A stretch of 64,000 bases of DNA from Actinomycetota bacterium (GTDB taxonomy: Bacteria; Actinomycetota; Actinomycetes; S36-B12; UBA10799). Where the stretch lies: positions 62,001-126,000 of the forward strand of contig JACJWU010000004.1 in the NCBI GenBank assembly GCA_020636995.1, read 5' to 3'. The notes beneath the pieces were generated by a model. That model was not told the origin of the DNA, did not search any database, and saw only the letters and a list, made by a program, of their open reading frames with translations. Every line of letters begins with the position of its first letter. Within the stretch, counting starts at the first letter, position 1. The translations under genes were made by a program, and so were the position numbers. Shown in pieces: positions 16,838 to 24,910 of the stretch.

Positions 16838-18145
16838 ATGGGTGTGACCGATGCCCTCCTGGCCGCCGATCGGCGCCACGTCTGGCACCCATTCACCCAG
16901 CATGCGTGGTGGCCCGAGGACGATCCGCTGGTGATCAGCCGCGCGGACGGCGTGCGTCTCTACGACGACACGGGCAAGGACTACATCGACGGCTTCTCGT
17001 CGCTGTGGGTGACCGTCCACGGTCACAACGAGCCCCGCATCAATGACGCGATCGCTCGCCAGGCGGCCACGCTGGACCACTCCACCTTCCTCGGCTTCAC
17101 CCACGAGCCCGGCGTCCGGCTCGCCGAAGCCCTCGTGACCCGCAGTCCGCAACCACTGACCCGGGTGTTCTTCGCGGGGGACGGCTCGTCCGCGGTCGAA
17201 GCCGGGATCAAGATGGCGTACCAGGCGAAGATGCAGCAGGGCCAGCAGCGACCTCTGTACGTGCATGTCGCGCAGGGTTACCACGGCGACACCCTCGGCG
17301 CGGTGTCCGTCGGCGGCATCGACGTCTTCCACCACACCTACAAGCCGATCCTGCTCGACACCCGCATGGTCTCGTCCCCCGGATTGCGTCGCCCGGGCCA
17401 GGCTCCCGCCGACCGGGCGGCGGAGGTGCTTGCAGAACTGCGCGCCCTGCTCGACGAGGTGGGCGAGACGGTCTGCGCGATCGTGGTGGAGCCGCTGGTG
17501 CAGGCCGCGGCCGGAATGCTCACCCACGACGTCTCGTTCCTGCGCGGGGTCCGGGAACTCAGCACGGAGTTCGGCGCCTACCTGCTGACCGACGAAGTGG
17601 CCACGGGGATCGGTCGTACCGGTGCGATGTGGGCCGTGGACCACGCGGACATCGCACCCGATCTGTTGACCTGTGGCAAGGGCCTGACCGGCGGTGTGCT
17701 GCCGCTGTCGGCCGTCCTGACCACCGACGAGATCTACGAGAGTTTCCTCGGTGACGCCAGCCGCACCTTCTTCCACGGCCATTCCTACACCGCGAACCCG
17801 CTGTGCGCTGCCGCCGCGCTGGCGAATCTGGAACTGATGGACGAACGGGACACTGTCGCCCACGCCGCGTGGATCGGTCGCACCCTCGGCGACCTCCTCA
17901 AACCTCTGGAGGCCGACGGTCGCGTCCTGGAGATCCGACGCATAGGGACCATGACCGGCATCGAGGTCGTGCCGAACGGCGAACGCACGGGCTTCCGGAT
18001 CTGCACCGCGGCCCGCGAACACGGCGTGATCACCCGCCCACTCGGCGACGTGGTCATCCTCATGCCGCCGCTGGGGATCACGGAGCCGGACCTACAGCAA
18101 CTGGTCGCCGCCATCCGTCACGGCATGGACTCGGTGTACGCGTGA
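16838..18145 (+). CDS. bioA: adenosylmethionine-8-amino-7-oxononanoate aminotransferase
   Basis: This 435-residue class III aminotransferase converts KAPA to DAPA using S-adenosylmethionine in biotin synthesis. Features: HVWHPFTQ near the N-terminus (typical of BioA), FFAGDGSSAVEAGIKMA, the QGYHGDT substrate region, LLTDEVATGIGRTG and Lys281 in LLTCGKGLTGG for PLP. ATG 16838 is chosen because the family N-terminus (DALLAADRRHVWHP) follows directly; an upstream in-frame ATG at 16784 adds unrelated residues. It is the first gene of bioA-F-D-B. The 89-bp gap from pdtaS holds repeated ACCGG(T/C)CA-like steps that could be an operator, but I do not recognise one. Confidence 0.95.
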   Translation: MGVTDALLAADRRHVWHPFTQHAWWPEDDPLVISRADGVRLYDDTGKDYIDGFSSLWVTVHGHNEPRINDAIARQAATLDHSTFLGFTHEPGVRLAEALVTRSPQPLTRVFFAGDGSSAVEAGIKMAYQAKMQQGQQRPLYVHVAQGYHGDTLGAVSVGGIDVFHHTYKPILLDTRMVSSPGLRRPGQAPADRAAEVLAELRALLDEVGETVCAIVVEPLVQAAAGMLTHDVSFLRGVRELSTEFGAYLLTDEVATGIGRTGAMWAVDHADIAPDLLTCGKGLTGGVLPLSAVLTTDEIYESFLGDASRTFFHGHSYTANPLCAAAALANLELMDERDTVAHAAWIGRTLGDLLKPLEADGRVLEIRRIGTMTGIEVVPNGERTGFRICTAAREHGVITRPLGDVVILMPPLGITEPDLQQLVAAIRHGMDSVYA

Positions 18146-19269
18146 GTTGGTTGTCACAGCGCGCGGAACTGCGCCGGTCGCAGGGACTGCACCGCACGCT
18201 GCGCGCACGTACTCCCGAATGGACCGGTGTGGACATCGCGTCCAACGACTACCTGGGCCTGGCCACCCATCCCGAGGTGGTGGAGGCAGGAGTGCAGGCG
18301 CTGCGCACCTGGGGTGCCGGAGCGACCGGCTCGCGGCTGGTCAGTGGTCACACGGTCCTGCACGCCGAGTTGGAGTCGGCCCTGTCGGTCCTGTTGCGTG
18401 CGGAACGCACACTGGTCTTCTCCTCAGGCTACTTGGCCAACCTCGCGGCGATCACGGCGCTCACCGACGAGGACACTCTGCTGCTGTCAGATGCCTTCAA
18501 CCACGCCTCGATCATCGACGCCTGCCGACTGTCCCGGGCGACGTCCACCGTGTACCCCAACAAGGATGTCGCCGCGGTCCGGGATGCCCTGGCCGCCAAC
18601 CGGGACCGGCGCGCCGTGATCGTCACCGACGCACTGTTCAGTGTCGATGGTGACCTCGCCCCGCTGGCTGACCTCGCGGAGGTCGCAGACGCCCACGATG
18701 CGGTCCTGATCGTGGACGAGGCGCATAGCGTCGGCGTCCTCGGAGACAGCGGCGAGGGCGCCTGCGCCGCAGCCGGCATGCTCAGCGATCGGCTCGTGCG
18801 CACGTTCACGCTCTCGAAGGCACTCGGCTCGCAGGGCGGCGGCGTGGCCGCCGGCGAGACGGTCATCGAGCACCTGGTCAACACCGCACGCAGTTTCATC
18901 TTCGACACCGGCCTCGCGCCCGCAGCGGCGGGCAGTGCACTGGCCGCGACGAGCATGGTCCTGTCTCATCCCCACCTCCCCGGTCGTGCACGTGCAGCAA
19001 CGGAAGCGCTGGCAGAGGTGGCCGGTCACGCCGGATGGCAGGTGAACCCCCACGACGCCGCCGTGGCATCCATCCCGGTGGGTGCGCCGGACGCGGCTGT
19101 CCGGGCGCAGCGGATATGCGCAGATGCCGGCGTCGACGTGGGGTGCTTCCGGCCCCCGTCGGTACCCGACGGTGTCGCCCGCCTGCGGATGACGGGACAC
19201 GCGAACCTCGGCGCCGACGACATGAACCTGGTCGAGAAGGCCCTACGCGCTGCGAGGGAGGCGACATGA
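18142..19269 (+). CDS. bioF: 8-amino-7-oxononanoate synthase
   Basis: This 375-residue alpha-oxoamine synthase condenses pimeloyl-thioester with L-alanine to give KAPA. Family motifs: SNDYLGLATHPEV, GAGATGSRLVSGHT, SDAFNHASIIDACRLS, VDEAHSVGVLG (His195 stacking on PLP) and FTLSKALGSQGG (Lys226 Schiff base). The GTG start overlaps the bioA stop as GTGA, which fits translational coupling. Nothing in the sequence suggests loss of function. Confidence 0.95.
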   Translation: MSWLSQRAELRRSQGLHRTLRARTPEWTGVDIASNDYLGLATHPEVVEAGVQALRTWGAGATGSRLVSGHTVLHAELESALSVLLRAERTLVFSSGYLANLAAITALTDEDTLLLSDAFNHASIIDACRLSRATSTVYPNKDVAAVRDALAANRDRRAVIVTDALFSVDGDLAPLADLAEVADAHDAVLIVDEAHSVGVLGDSGEGACAAAGMLSDRLVRTFTLSKALGSQGGGVAAGETVIEHLVNTARSFIFDTGLAPAAAGSALAATSMVLSHPHLPGRARAATEALAEVAGHAGWQVNPHDAAVASIPVGAPDAAVRAQRICADAGVDVGCFRPPSVPDGVARLRMTGHANLGADDMNLVEKALRAAREAT

Positions 19270-19970
19270 GTGTCCTCGGGGTGACCGGCACCTCCACCGG
19301 TGTCGGCAAGACCATCGTCACCGCAGCCGTTGCGGCGCTGTGCCCCGACGTGGTCACCGTCCTCAAACCCGCCCAGACCGGCCTTCCGCTCGACGCTGCC
19401 GGCGACGTGGACGAGGTCAAGCGCCTCGTCCCGCACGTGGAGACGATGGAGTTGGTGCGCTACCCGGACCCTCTGGCCCCCGCCGCTGCCGCTCGGCGCA
19501 GCGGCATTCCGACGCTGAGCCCCGCAGAGGTCTTGGAGGGCATCGAGGAGGCGGATGCCGACCTGGTCCTTATGGAGGGCGCCGGCGGACTGCTGGTGCG
19601 CTTCAGCGACGACCCTGTGCTCACATTCGCTGACCTCCTGGTCGAAGCGCAGGCCCCTGCGGTCCTGGTGACCTCGCCGGCGCTCGGCACGTTGAACCAC
19701 ACCGCCCTGACGCTGGAGGCGATGCAGCGCCGCGGCATCGAGTGTGCAGGGCTGGTCGTCGGGGCCTGGCCGGAGCGGCCCGACCTGGCGAACCTGATGA
19801 ACCTGCATGACCTGCGACTGCTTGCCCCTTTGGCCGGGGTTCTCCCGGACGGCATGGCATTCCTGCAGCCGCGCTCCTTTGAAACGGTCGCCCGCGCGGG
19901 TCTGTCCCCGCGATTCGGGGGCGAGTTCGATGCGGATAGGTTTGTGGCACGAGTGGAGGAGTTGCTGTGA
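19266..19970 (+). CDS. bioD: dethiobiotin synthetase
   Basis: This 234-residue ATP-dependent carboxylase closes the ureido ring of dethiobiotin from DAPA and CO2. The P-loop is GTSTGVGKT (residues 8-16), with VVTVLKPAQTGL and the MEGAGGLLVRF motif downstream. The family is usually 220-240 residues, which agrees. The ATG overlaps the bioF stop (ATGA), and the 3' end overlaps bioB by four bases. All four bio genes therefore form a tightly coupled operon. Confidence 0.94.
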   Translation: MSVLGVTGTSTGVGKTIVTAAVAALCPDVVTVLKPAQTGLPLDAAGDVDEVKRLVPHVETMELVRYPDPLAPAAAARRSGIPTLSPAEVLEGIEEADADLVLMEGAGGLLVRFSDDPVLTFADLLVEAQAPAVLVTSPALGTLNHTALTLEAMQRRGIECAGLVVGAWPERPDLANLMNLHDLRLLAPLAGVLPDGMAFLQPRSFETVARAGLSPRFGGEFDADRFVARVEELL

Positions 19971-20968
19971 CAGTCGATCAGGACATCCTGGCGCGTGCCG
20001 AGCGGGTGCTCGAGACCGGACAGGGCCTCAATGAGTCCGAGATCCTGGAGATCCTGCTCCTTCCGGACGACCGCATTCCGGATCTGTTGGATCTGGCTCA
20101 CCGTGTGCGGATGCGGTGGTGCGGACCCGAAGTCGAGGTCGAGGGCATCGTCTCGCTGAAGACCGGCGGCTGCCCCGAGGACTGCCACTTCTGCTCGCAA
20201 TCGGGCCTGTTCCCCTCCCCTGTCCGCGCCGCCTGGCTCGACATCCCCGGCCTGGTTGACGCGGCCAAGCAGACCGCTGCCACCGGCGCCACCGAATTCT
20301 GCATCGTCGCTGCCGTCCGTGGGCCGGACGAGCGGCTCATGAAGCAGATGCGAGAGGCGGTGGAGGCGATCCGCGCCGCAGTCGACATCAACGTGGCGGC
20401 GAGCCTGGGCATCCTCACCCAGGCGCAGGTCGAGGATCTCAAGGCGATGGGGATCCACCGCTACAACCACAATCTTGAGACCGCTCGCTCCTACTTCCCG
20501 CATGTCGTGACGACCCACACGTGGGACGAGCGCTGGGACACGCTGCGGATGATCGCGGACTCCGGCATGGAGGTGTGCTGCGGCGGGATCGTCGGCATGG
20601 GCGAGACCGTCGAGCAGCGGGCCGAGTTCGCCGCACAACTCGCGGCCCTGGATCCGCACGAGGTGCCGCTGAACTTCCTCAACCCCCGACCGGGCACACC
20701 GTTCGAGGACAAGGAGGTCATGTCCGCGGCCGATGCGCTGCGCACGATCGGGGCCTTCCGGTTGGCGCTGCCACGAACCATCCTGCGGTACGCGGGCGGT
20801 CGCGAGTTGACCCTCGGCGACCCGGGGACACGCGACGGCCTGTTGGGCGGCATCAACGCCGTCATCGTCGGCAACTACTTGACCACGCTCGGTCGCGCTG
20901 TGGACTCCGACATCGACCTTCTGACCGAACTGAACATGCCGATCAAGGCACTGTCCGACACCCTGTGA
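19967..20968 (+). CDS. bioB: biotin synthase (radical SAM)
   Basis: This 333-residue radical-SAM enzyme inserts sulfur into dethiobiotin. The [4Fe-4S] motif is CPEDCHFC (Cys69, Cys73, Cys76) in SLKTGGCPEDCHFCSQSG. Downstream are YNHNLETARSYFP, GGIVGMGET and the conserved arginine region RTILRYAGGRE. It begins at GTG inside the bioD stop. In corynebacteria and mycobacteria BioB needs the auxiliary protein BsaP; a candidate bsaP lies 2.2 kb downstream (23177-23335). Confidence 0.95.
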   Translation: MTVDQDILARAERVLETGQGLNESEILEILLLPDDRIPDLLDLAHRVRMRWCGPEVEVEGIVSLKTGGCPEDCHFCSQSGLFPSPVRAAWLDIPGLVDAAKQTAATGATEFCIVAAVRGPDERLMKQMREAVEAIRAAVDINVAASLGILTQAQVEDLKAMGIHRYNHNLETARSYFPHVVTTHTWDERWDTLRMIADSGMEVCCGGIVGMGETVEQRAEFAAQLAALDPHEVPLNFLNPRPGTPFEDKEVMSAADALRTIGAFRLALPRTILRYAGGRELTLGDPGTRDGLLGGINAVIVGNYLTTLGRAVDSDIDLLTELNMPIKALSDTL

Positions 20969-20978
20969 GGAAGCCATC

Positions 20979-21068
20979 ATGATGAACACCAAGGGCCCGG
21001 TCGTGGCCATCGTTGCGATTCTCTTGATCGTGGGCCTCGTCTGGGGCGTCTTCGTCGGGTTGTTCTGA
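20979..21068 (+). CDS. 29-residue single-span membrane peptide in the bio operon
   Basis: The frame MMNTKGPVVAIVAILLIVG plus a short hydrophobic tail ending in VGLF gives one transmembrane segment and almost nothing else. A GAGGAA ribosome site sits about 7 bp upstream of the ATG, 10 bp after the bioB stop, and the stop codon overlaps the next start (TGATG). These signals argue that it is translated. I do not recognise a family. It could anchor or regulate the TPP enzyme next to it, or serve mainly to couple translation. Confidence 0.6.
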   Translation: MMNTKGPVVAIVAILLIVGLVWGVFVGLF

Positions 21069-22753
21069 TGACCAGCGGCCACGGCGGCTGGCATGCGGTA
21101 GCGGCGGCCCAGGCGTACGGGGTGGAGACGCTGTTCACTCTGTCAGGCGCGCACATCTTCCCGCTGTTCGATGCCGCGGTGGGTGGCAAGGCCGCGGTTG
21201 ATGCCGCCGGCGACCGGCGAGCCGCCGAGCGCGGCGGGCCGATCCGCCTGGTCGACGTACGCCATGAGGCGACCGCGGTGTTCGCCGCCGAGGCCACAGC
21301 GAAGCTCACCCGGACACCGGGGTTCGCCGCGGTCACCGCCGGGCCCGGAGTGACCAACGCCGTCAGCGGGCTGGCCAGCGCCTGGTTCAACGCTGTACCG
21401 GTGGTGGTGATGGGCGGGCGATCGCCGGACTTCCGCTGGGGTTCCGGCGCCCTACAGGAGATGGACCACGTCCCGATCGTGCAGTCGGTCACCAAGTACG
21501 CCGATACCGCACACGATCCCGCTCAGATCGGCGCCATGACGGCCGCCGCTTTCGAAGCCGCCACGAGTGCGCATCGCGGACCGGCCTTCCTCGACGTGCC
21601 GATGGACATCTTCTACGCGCCGATCGACGCCGCCGACCCGGTACGACCACCGCAGCCCGACCGCACCCCGGATCCGGAGGCGATCGAGCGGATCGCCGGG
21701 ATGCTCGCCGCAGCAGAACGCCCGGTCCTGATCCTGGGCTCGGACGTCTGGAACGACCACGCGGAGGACGCGGCAGTGCGCCTTGCCGAGACCCTGCGGC
21801 TGCCCGTGATCCCCAACGGCATGGGTCGTGGTGTGATCCCCTCCGGGCACCCGCTGTTGGTGACCCGTGCCCGCTCACATGCCCTGAAGAACGCCGACCT
21901 CGTAGTTGTGGTGGGCACTCCGCTGGACTTCCGGCTCGGATACGGGAAGTTCGGTCCGAGCGAGGCACCCGCCGAGGTCGCCCATGTCGTGGACCACCCG
22001 GACCAGATCTCGCAGCACGCACATCCCGCAGCGGCGGTGGGCGGCGAGATCGGACTGGCGCTCGACGCGATCACCGCGTCCTGGGAGAGGCACCCCACCC
22101 ACCGACAGCGCGACGACTGGCTCAGCGGCCTGCAGGAACAGGCCACTGCGGCGGTGGCCGCTGATGCCGATGTGCTGAGCAGCACCGTCGACCCGATCCA
22201 CCCGGCGCGGATCTATGGGGAGTTGAACAGGCGTCTGGCCGACGACAGCGTGGTGATCGGCGATGGCGGGGACTTCGTGAGCTTCGCGGGCAAGTTCGTC
22301 GAGCCGAAGCAGCCCGGTCACTGGCTCGATCCCGGCCCGTACGGGTGTCTGGGGACCGGACTCGGATACGCCATGGCCTCAGCAATCGCCAAACCCTCGT
22401 CGCAGACGGTTCTTCTGATGGGCGACGGTGCGGCCGGCTTCAGCCTCATGGACGTCGACACGCTGGTCCGGCAACAGCTACCCGTCGTGATGGTCGTGGG
22501 CAACAACAGCGCGTGGGGACTCGAGAAGCACCCGATGCGCCTGCTGCACCAGTACGACGTGGCCGCCGACCTGCAGCCCGGCCTGCAGTACGACCAGGTC
22601 GTCGCAGCCCTCGGTGGTGCTGGCGAGACGGTCAGCGACCCGGAGCAGATCGGACCCGCCATGGACCGGGCGTTCGCCGCGGGCGTGCCCTACCTGGTGA
22701 ACGTGCTCACTGACCCGGAGGTCGCGTACCCTCGCGCAACAACCGGTCTGTAG
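21068..22753 (+). CDS. thiamine-diphosphate-dependent enzyme, acetolactate-synthase-like
   Basis: This 561-residue protein has the three-domain layout of the ThDP family. The N-terminal pyrimidine-binding domain carries the glutamate in DVRHEATAVFAAEA (Glu67) and TAGPGVTNAVSGL. A central domain follows (about 190-330). The C-terminal diphosphate domain has GDGAAGFSLMDVDTLVRQQLP with the Asn in VVGNNSAWG. It is like acetolactate synthase large subunits, but there is no regulatory subunit gene and the ALS-specific residues cannot be verified by eye. It overlaps the 29-aa ORF by one base, so it seems co-translated with the bio operon. The substrate is unknown. Its 3' end overlaps the convergent thioesterase by 47 bp. 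Confidence 0.85.
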   Translation: MTSGHGGWHAVAAAQAYGVETLFTLSGAHIFPLFDAAVGGKAAVDAAGDRRAAERGGPIRLVDVRHEATAVFAAEATAKLTRTPGFAAVTAGPGVTNAVSGLASAWFNAVPVVVMGGRSPDFRWGSGALQEMDHVPIVQSVTKYADTAHDPAQIGAMTAAAFEAATSAHRGPAFLDVPMDIFYAPIDAADPVRPPQPDRTPDPEAIERIAGMLAAAERPVLILGSDVWNDHAEDAAVRLAETLRLPVIPNGMGRGVIPSGHPLLVTRARSHALKNADLVVVVGTPLDFRLGYGKFGPSEAPAEVAHVVDHPDQISQHAHPAAAVGGEIGLALDAITASWERHPTHRQRDDWLSGLQEQATAAVAADADVLSSTVDPIHPARIYGELNRRLADDSVVIGDGGDFVSFAGKFVEPKQPGHWLDPGPYGCLGTGLGYAMASAIAKPSSQTVLLMGDGAAGFSLMDVDTLVRQQLPVVMVVGNNSAWGLEKHPMRLLHQYDVAADLQPGLQYDQVVAALGGAGETVSDPEQIGPAMDRAFAAGVPYLVNVLTDPEVAYPRATTGL

Positions 22754-23141
22754 CACGCCGGTCGAGTTTGGCCAGGAAACGCTCACGGGACACCACGGCC
22801 CGGGTGATCACGCCACGGCCGATGAGGACGTCCTGATCGTTGTGCCGCTGGCGGGCGTCGACCTTGAAGGTCACCATGCGGTCATCGATCTCCGCAACCG
22901 TCGCGGTGCAACTGATCTGCGCGCCGACAGCACTGGGTCGCAGGTGATCGATGGCGACCCGGGTGCCGACCGTGGTCTGTGTGTCATCCGCACCACAGAC
23001 CTCCACAGTGGCCGCCTCGAGCCATGCCAGCAGGATCGGTGTTGCCAGCACTGCCAGGTCACCACTGCCGACCGCCTGTGCGGTATCGGTGTCGGCCACC
23101 TGTCGAACCACCGTTGCCGTTTGTCCGAGCGAGATCTCCAT
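22707..23141 (-). CDS. FlK-like hotdog acyl-CoA thioesterase
   Basis: This 144-residue hotdog protein resembles fluoroacetyl-CoA thioesterase FlK and relatives. The putative catalytic set is Thr34 (in VLATP), Glu42 (in LLAWLEAA) and His66 (in IDHLRPSAVG), with spacings close to the T/E/H triad of FlK. The ATG at 23141 is taken because the typical start MEISLGQTATV follows; the longer frame to 23240 runs over the divergent bsaP. It probably hydrolyses small acyl-CoA thioesters and protects or tunes CoA pools. The 47-bp tail-to-tail overlap with the ThDP enzyme gene is real coding overlap if both stops are used. Confidence 0.8.
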   Translation of the reverse strand: MEISLGQTATVVRQVADTDTAQAVGSGDLAVLATPILLAWLEAATVEVCGADDTQTTVGTRVAIDHLRPSAVGAQISCTATVAEIDDRMVTFKVDARQRHNDQDVLIGRGVITRAVVSRERFLAKLDRRATDRLLREGTRPPGQ

Positions 23142-23176
23142 GCAGGTCAGATTACGACTCGGGCTAGCCTGTTCGC

Positions 23177-23335
23177 GTGCCATACTGCGCCGTCTGCGGC
23201 AAGTCAGACCACCACTGTGAGGAACCCCTGGAGCCGCCACGCTTCTGCACCGAATGCGGCCGCCGGATGATCGTGCAGATCACTCCGACAGGGTGGCAGG
23301 CGAAGTGCTCACGCCATGGGGTCATCGAAGGCTGA
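23177..23335 (+). CDS. bsaP: biotin synthase auxiliary protein BsaP-like, Cys-rich
   Basis: This 52-residue protein has cysteines at 4, 7, 14, 24, 27 and 44. It begins VPYCAVCGKSDHHC, continues PPRFCTECGRRMIVQITPTGW and ends AKCSRHG. Two CxxC pairs suggest an iron-sulfur cluster or zinc. The PRFCxxCGRR-VQ-TP-GW-A-CxxHG pattern is what I recall of BsaP, which corynebacterial and mycobacterial BioB needs for activity. The GTG start has no clear ribosome site but TAGCCT lies 7 bp upstream, so the mRNA may be leaderless. It is separated from bioB by the ThDP enzyme and a minus-strand thioesterase gene. Confidence 0.7.
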   Translation: MPYCAVCGKSDHHCEEPLEPPRFCTECGRRMIVQITPTGWQAKCSRHGVIEG

Positions 23336-23371
23336 GCACCCCGGCCAGACCTCGGCGGCCGCGGCTCTCGG

Positions 23372-23522
23372 GGCTGCGGTTGATGGGTGGTCGGCCGTCT
23401 AGTTCTGTGTGTGCTCCGTGCCCGTTGGAGATCCATCGTGTCGGGGCGGTTTCGGTGGATGGGCCAGCGGCGTGCGCCCATTCGTGGATCAGGGTGCGCT
23501 GGAAGCGTCTGGGCCGGTAGCG
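23372..23522 (-). pseudogene. decayed IS481-family transposase C-terminal fragment
   Basis: Read on the minus strand the bases give RYRPRRFQRTLIHEWAHA, then a shortened linker, then RWISNGHGAHTELDGRPPI with NRS after it. This matches the typical end of IS481-family integrases (YRPQTNGKVERFxRTLxxEWAY ... HTxLxGRPPISR), with the QTNGKVE block deleted and the HYN.HRPH region altered. The catalytic core is missing, so the fragment is dead. The frame continues to a stop at 23322 over the bsaP end, which is chance. Confidence 0.65.
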
Positions 23523-23541
23523 GGGCTCGTTGTCGGTCAGC

Positions 23542-23727
23542 TCCGGTTAGAGATCGGCATGTTGGTTAGTCGGCGGCAGGTTGGTTAGAGTCCCACGGCC
23601 GTATAGGGCTAACCGGAGTGCCGTATCTCTAACCAGGATGCCGATCTCTAACCGGAGTGCCGGCCGCCGGTCGGCACCGGGCCCCGCCGCAGCCGCGTGA
23701 CCAACCTCTCTGGACTCAACTACTTCC
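23542..23727. repeat. GGTTAG-rich repeat block B with a transposase tail
   Basis: 23542-23661 is an inverted copy of block A (14941-15060): both contain ggttagagatcggcat, ggttagtcggcggcaggttg and the ACGGCCGT palindrome in the same order. The first 60 bp of each copy differ at about one base, and divergence increases further in. From 23692 the plus strand reads RVTNLSGLNYF, again like the end of an IS481 transposase. The gap 23336-23738 holds no intact gene. Confidence 0.8.
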
Positions 23728-23738
23728 CGCGGACTGGA

Positions 23739-24875
23739 TCAACTCGCCACGAGCCCCAGCCGGCGCAACTCCACCTCCAGGTCGTGCGGGCTGCTCGACG
23801 CGGACATCGCCTCGTCCAGCGTGATCACACGGTCCCGATACAGGGCCACGAGATGCTGGTCGAACGTCTGCATCCCATAGAAGCCACCCTCCGCGATCAG
23901 CGACGTGATGGTTCCCGTCTTCGATTTGTCGACGATGGCATCGGAGACCCGGCCGGTGTTGATGCAGACCTCCATGGCGACACACCGTCCCCGACCATCA
24001 GCCCTGGGCACCAATCGCTGACACAGGATCCCGCGCAACGCACCGGCCAGCGACAGCCTGATCTGCTGATGTTCGTGCGGGGGGAAGAAGTCGATGATGC
24101 GGCTGATGGTCTCCTGCGCATCCACGGTGTGCAGGGTCGACAACACCAGGTGACCGGTTTCAGCTGCACTCAGGGCCGCGTGCACCGTCTCCGGGTCACG
24201 CATCTCGCCGATCTGGATCACGTCGGGGTCCTGCCGCATGGCCGCGCGCATCGCCACCTTGAAGTCCGCGGTGTCGATGCGCACCTCGCGCTGGTTGATC
24301 AGAGCCCGCTTGTCGTGGTGAATGATCTCGATCGGGTCCTCGATGGTCACCACATGCACGTCACGGTGCTTGTTGATCTCATCCACCATCCCCGCCAGGG
24401 TTGTGGTCTTGCCCGAGCCGGTCGGGCCGGTCACCAGGATCAGCCCACGTGGCTGCAATGACAGTGCCTGTACGGCATCGGGCAACCCGAGGTCCTGCAG
24501 TGGGATCGCGCCGATCGACACACGTCGCAGGACCAGCCCGACATCGCCCCTTTGCCGGAACGCGTTCACCCGGAAGCGGCCCACCCCGTCGATCATGAGG
24601 GCGAAGTCGGCTTCCCCGGTCTCGTCGAACTCCGTGACCAGGTCCCGCCGGATGATCTGCGAGAGCATGTGCTCGGTGTCTGCCGGACTCAGCGGTCCAC
24701 CACGCAAGGGATGCAGAGTCCCGTCCACGCGTATGCGCGGCACAACGCCGGCTTTCAGATGCAGGTCGGACCCGCTGCTGTCCACAAGGGCGCGCAGATA
24801 CGGTTCGATGGCCAGAGTGCCTTGACGCTCCACGATCTCTACTTCGTCACGACATCGCCGGTAGTTGAGCCTCAT
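23739..24875 (-). CDS. PilT-family twitching-motility/secretion ATPase
   Basis: This 378-residue member of the secretion ATPase superfamily has an N-terminal domain with SDLHLKAG.VPRIRVDG (typical of PilT), Walker A GPTGSGKTTT at about 150-158, the Asp box VVTIEDPIE, Walker B IQIGEMRDPETV and the His box GHLVLSTLHT. The C-terminal SLIAEGGFYGMQTFDQHL corresponds to PilT's AIRNLIREGK...MQTFDQ segment. PilT retracts type IV pili, but no pilus gene is visible here, so the role may differ or its partners are elsewhere. The ATG at 24875 has no strong ribosome site; a GTG at 24842 is the alternative. Confidence 0.9.
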   Translation of the reverse strand: MRLNYRRCRDEVEIVERQGTLAIEPYLRALVDSSGSDLHLKAGVVPRIRVDGTLHPLRGGPLSPADTEHMLSQIIRRDLVTEFDETGEADFALMIDGVGRFRVNAFRQRGDVGLVLRRVSIGAIPLQDLGLPDAVQALSLQPRGLILVTGPTGSGKTTTLAGMVDEINKHRDVHVVTIEDPIEIIHHDKRALINQREVRIDTADFKVAMRAAMRQDPDVIQIGEMRDPETVHAALSAAETGHLVLSTLHTVDAQETISRIIDFFPPHEHQQIRLSLAGALRGILCQRLVPRADGRGRCVAMEVCINTGRVSDAIVDKSKTGTITSLIAEGGFYGMQTFDQHLVALYRDRVITLDEAMSASSSPHDLEVELRRLGLVAS

Positions 24876-24910
24876 CTGTTGAGTACCACCCGCACGCTAA
24901 GGTGACCCAC

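Noticed and set aside
16673..18022. 449-residue minus-strand frame opposite bioA
   Set aside because: It is a mirror of bioA and overlaps the start of pdtaS; no protein signature.
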